Source: CAZIWW01 sp964543275 (GTDB lineage Bacteria > Patescibacteriota > Minisyncoccia > Moranbacterales > UBA11712). From it: a stretch of DNA of 15,393 nt. Of the stretch, positions 13,385-15,393 are shown one piece after another (the first letter of the stretch is position 1; each line of letters opens with the position of its first letter). The DNA lies in contig CAZIWW010000019.1 in the NCBI GenBank assembly GCA_964543275.1, positions 1 to 15,393 on the forward strand. The letters run 5' to 3'. The position numbers and the translations under genes were made by a program. Below the pieces are notes generated by a model. It was not told the origin of the DNA. It searched no databases and saw only the letters and a list, made by a program, of their open reading frames with translations.

Positions 13385-13969
13385 TCATTTGCTTGATTCT
13401 GGTTGCATTTGATTTTCTATTTCTTCAAGCTCTTTTGGAATGATGTAAACATACTGTAAAAATTTTTCTGTAAAATCAATTGCTAATTTTGCGTCTTGTT
13501 CATTTATGGATTCATCAAGTAAAATATCTGGATGCGCTCCGTTGTTGCCCCAAAATCTTAGTTTATGTGCAAGTTGTTTCAAATTGTTATCAATGTCCAG
13601 TTCTTCAATTTGCTCATATAAATTTTTCTTTTTAACACCCTTGTCTAAACAGCTTTGCTGAATAGCGCGACGACACATAATCACGCAAGAAATATAAGCA
13701 CCATTACTGTAATCCTCTAAACTTTCTACATAATCATTCTTAATATTGTCAGGTAACTTGTCGATATTTATCTTTGGATTTATTTTGATTAACGGGTAAA
13801 CCTTAGATTGATTGATATTTTGTGGCGGAACAAATCTTGCAACAATAACTCCATTACAATTTGAACAAACCCATGCTTGCTGCACGGAATTGTCAATTTT
13901 ACAAGTATATTGATTGCCTTGTGTATTAAATTGACATTTTGCTTTGCAATGTGGACAGTCAAATAACAT
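13385..13969 (-). CDS. Zinc-ribbon protein with DUF4145 (HEPN-like) domain
   Basis: The 194 residues begin with a putative zinc ribbon: CPHC at 5-8 and CSNC at 35-38, with further cysteines at 12 and 23. The C-terminal half (about 75-175) fits DUF4145, a helical HEPN-related domain: YVESLEDYSNGAYISCVIMC, then RRAIQQSCLDKGV, and LAHKLRFWGNNGAHPD, in which Arg138 and His146 match the conserved R..GN..AH pattern. DUF4145 occurs alone and in restriction and defence proteins. HEPN relatives include RNases, but catalysis here is not shown. Its gene is the last of four packed genes, 17 bp after a small unknown gene and downstream of an HNH nuclease and a DNA methyltransferase, suggesting an accessory or effector role in that system. 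It lacks a Shine-Dalgarno and is AT-rich. Confidence 0.85.
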   Translation of the reverse strand: MLFDCPHCKAKCQFNTQGNQYTCKIDNSVQQAWVCSNCNGVIVARFVPPQNINQSKVYPLIKINPKINIDKLPDNIKNDYVESLEDYSNGAYISCVIMCRRAIQQSCLDKGVKKKNLYEQIEELDIDNNLKQLAHKLRFWGNNGAHPDILLDESINEQDAKLAIDFTEKFLQYVYIIPKELEEIENQMQPESSK

Positions 13970-13986
13970 ATTATTGTGTATATAAA

Positions 13987-14169
13987 TTATTTTTGCTCCG
14001 CAGTAAAATATTTAAGGTTATCAGTTAACCATTGATAAAAATCTCTTTCGCAACATTCAAGGAATTTTTTAAACTCTTTTTCTGTAAATTCTTTATTTTC
14101 TTTCTTGCAATTTTCTTTAAAAACATCGCGAATTTCGTCAATAGTTATAATTGTAGATTTAGTTGTCAT
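13987..14169 (-). CDS. Small hypothetical protein within the restriction-modification block
   Basis: I do not recognise this protein. From ATG 14169 it is 60 residues, starting MTTKSTIITIDEIRDVF, strongly charged and probably all helical (KEFKKFLECCERDFYQWL), with cysteines at about 21 and a CC pair. An alternative ATG at 14202 adds 11 residues and would overlap the HNH gene by 26 bp; neither start has a Shine-Dalgarno. I prefer the shorter form because it leaves a 7-bp gap that fits the close spacing of the neighbouring genes. It lies between the HNH nuclease and the DUF4145 gene on the same strand, so it is likely a co-transcribed component. No helix-turn-helix is evident, so there is no basis for calling it a control protein. 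Confidence 0.6.
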   Translation of the reverse strand: MTTKSTIITIDEIRDVFKENCKKENKEFTEKEFKKFLECCERDFYQWLTDNLKYFTAEQK

Positions 14170-14176
14170 AGGTTTA

Positions 14177-14761
14177 TTATCTTTTCCAAATAATGTGTCC
14201 ATTGATGTTGTATTTTTCGTAAATTTCTAAAACATCGGCACAGAACTTTTTTAAATCTTCATTCTTTTCTTTTTTGGCTAATTCATATAAGCGAATAAAC
14301 ATCTTTTTGCCTGTTTCTGTTTGCTTTAATGATTTTTTAATAAAATTATGCTGGGCGCAAAGAGTTTGTCCGTTTTCAATCGTCGCTTTGCCACCAAGAT
14401 ATTTTGGTTTGATGTGGTCAACATGTAATTCCACTCCTTCTTTTTTACCTCTACCGCAAATAACACATTTATATCCGTCTCTTTTTAGAATCTTTTCTTT
14501 TTGTTCTGGAGTAAATTCATCTAATTCTCTTTCTTGAACAGCATCTGGGTCATAGCGATAAATTCCTTTTTTGACTTTTATTAAGAAACCAATTTCATGT
14601 AAATTTCTAATTGATCGCCAAGTATCTCTTGGCTTCTTTTTGTAAAGACGCTTATATCTTGTTTCTACCCAATCAACAACTGGGCCATGAGGCATATCTT
14701 CTTTTGGGTGCGCCTTGAAATATTCAATTAGCAGATCTTTAATTGATTTTTTCTTTCTCAT
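14177..14761 (-). CDS. HNH endonuclease with N-terminal winged-helix-like domain
   Basis: The 194-residue protein has two parts. Residues 5-72 look like a winged helix-turn-helix (IKDLLIEYFKAHP, then RSIRNLHEIGFLIKVKKGIYRYDPD), likely for DNA recognition. Residues 84-142 are an HNH (beta-beta-alpha-metal) nuclease: CVIC (99-102), LHVDHIKP with the catalytic His116, GG followed by ENGQTLC with Asn130, and AQHN; Cys99, Cys102, Cys135 and His138 can bind the structural zinc. It starts at ATG 14761, 4 bp after the stop of the DNA methyltransferase gene, so translation is probably coupled. Placement next to a methyltransferase makes it the likely cleavage subunit of a type II-like restriction-modification system. 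The recognition sequence cannot be inferred. The DNA is markedly AT-rich compared with the housekeeping genes. Confidence 0.91.
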   Translation of the reverse strand: MRKKKSIKDLLIEYFKAHPKEDMPHGPVVDWVETRYKRLYKKKPRDTWRSIRNLHEIGFLIKVKKGIYRYDPDAVQERELDEFTPEQKEKILKRDGYKCVICGRGKKEGVELHVDHIKPKYLGGKATIENGQTLCAQHNFIKKSLKQTETGKKMFIRLYELAKKEKNEDLKKFCADVLEIYEKYNINGHIIWKR

Positions 14762-14765
14762 AAAA

Positions 14766-15393
14766 TTATTTTATCAAATTTGGTTGATTAATTTTTGCTT
14801 CTTGTTGTAATCTTTTTATTGCTATATCACAATAATCTTTATCTATATCAATCCCTATTCCCTTTCTTTTATTTAAATATGCGGAGATAAGAGTAGAGCC
14901 GCTTCCCATAAATGGATCTAAAACTATATCATCAATAAAACTAAATAACTTTATGCAACGTTTTGGCAGTTCAACTGGAAATGGCGCTGGATGTCCGCCC
15001 GCTCCTTTTTTACTTTGACCAGGAAAAGTCCACACGCCGTTTGTCCAATCCATAAATTCCTGTTTTGTAATGTCATTTTTTCTACTACCACTAGTTTTTT
15101 TCCAACTATCTTTATATAAAACTAAAATTAATTCTACTGGAGCAATGACATAGGGAGCAGACGCTGACATAAAAGAACCCCATGCGGTTCGGCGAGAGAT
15201 ATTACCCTCGTTCCAGATAATCGTTGAGTGATATTTCCAGCCAATATCTTTAACTATTTTTGTAATATCCGCCCCAACAGATTTTTGACCACCTTTATTT
15301 TTATCAAGCGGAATATTTAATAAAAAACGCCCTTCGCTTTTTGCTAAGTCAAAACACTTTTTAATCCATTTTTTAGTAAATTCCAAATAATCC
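14766..15393 (-). CDS. DNA methyltransferase, beta-class N4-cytosine/N6-adenine type, C-terminal part
   Basis: The gene enters from the right edge: the frame is open to the last base (..DYLEFTKKWIKK), so the apparent TTG at 15386 is internal and the true start is outside. The visible 209 residues match the N6/N4-methyltransferase family (PF01555 type). GRFLLNIPLDK follows where the catalytic PPY motif should lie just upstream. WNEGNISRRTAWGS and the PVELILVLYK strand precede the target region. HPAPFPVELPKRCIKLFS leads to the AdoMet-binding motif I DPFMGSGSTLISAYLNKRKGIGIDID near the C-terminus, the beta-class order. It presumably protects host DNA from the HNH nuclease encoded 4 bp downstream. 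Base specificity cannot be determined without the N-terminus. Confidence 0.92.
   Translation of the reverse strand, partial: DYLEFTKKWIKKCFDLAKSEGRFLLNIPLDKNKGGQKSVGADITKIVKDIGWKYHSTIIWNEGNISRRTAWGSFMSASAPYVIAPVELILVLYKDSWKKTSGSRKNDITKQEFMDWTNGVWTFPGQSKKGAGGHPAPFPVELPKRCIKLFSFIDDIVLDPFMGSGSTLISAYLNKRKGIGIDIDKDYCDIAIKRLQQEAKINQPNLIK

Noticed and set aside
14766..15386. Complete methyltransferase gene starting at TTG 15386
   Set aside because: The frame stays open to the window edge, and the family's catalytic PPY motif is missing from the visible part, so the true start lies outside.

Overview
The window is a mostly single-strand (minus) bacterial segment that looks like a Candidate Phyla Radiation / Patescibacteria genome, probably a metagenome assembly. 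Four things point that way, as inference and not proof: a short, archaeal-type valyl-tRNA synthetase; a membrane-anchored Clp-like AAA+ protein with a degenerate first ATPase domain; small intergenic hairpins built from repeated 6-9 bp words, two of which lie in frame inside pheT; and the 100-N scaffold gap. Stops include TGA (for example the MinD-like gene), so the standard code applies.

Layout from left to right, every supported gene being on the minus strand. At 1-175 is the 5' end of an unidentified membrane protein running off the left edge. Positions 176-607 hold no gene but carry a candidate operator, a tandem repeat, a 28-bp palindrome and the terminator of the next gene. At 608-1033 is S-adenosylmethionine decarboxylase (polyamine synthesis) with its own promoter. 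From 8378 down to 1225 is a housekeeping cluster read pheS, pheT, valS, ispH: both subunits of phenylalanyl-tRNA synthetase, valyl-tRNA synthetase and the last enzyme of the MEP isoprenoid pathway. It is interrupted by a 100-N gap that is almost certainly artificial, because an identical 55-bp sequence lies on both sides.

At 8475-8753 is a small orphan gene of unknown function with the clearest expression signals in the window (promoter, Shine-Dalgarno and terminator of its own). From 11635 to 8899 is a probable two-gene unit: a previously easy-to-miss 53-residue two-helix membrane protein followed by the 834-residue membrane-anchored AAA+ protein. From 13161 to 11848 is a two-gene unit for a NifX/NifB-like metal-cofactor protein (COG1433 type) and a MinD-type ATPase carrying two 4Fe-4S clusters, a pair known from anaerobes.

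From 13385 to the right edge is an AT-richer block of four tightly packed genes: the C-terminal part of a beta-class DNA methyltransferase, a winged-helix/HNH endonuclease, a small unknown protein and a zinc-ribbon DUF4145 (HEPN-like) protein. It reads as a type II-like restriction-modification or defence island acquired by transfer, and it is the best candidate in the window for an undescribed multi-component system. The methyltransferase N-terminus and the promoter of the block lie outside the window.
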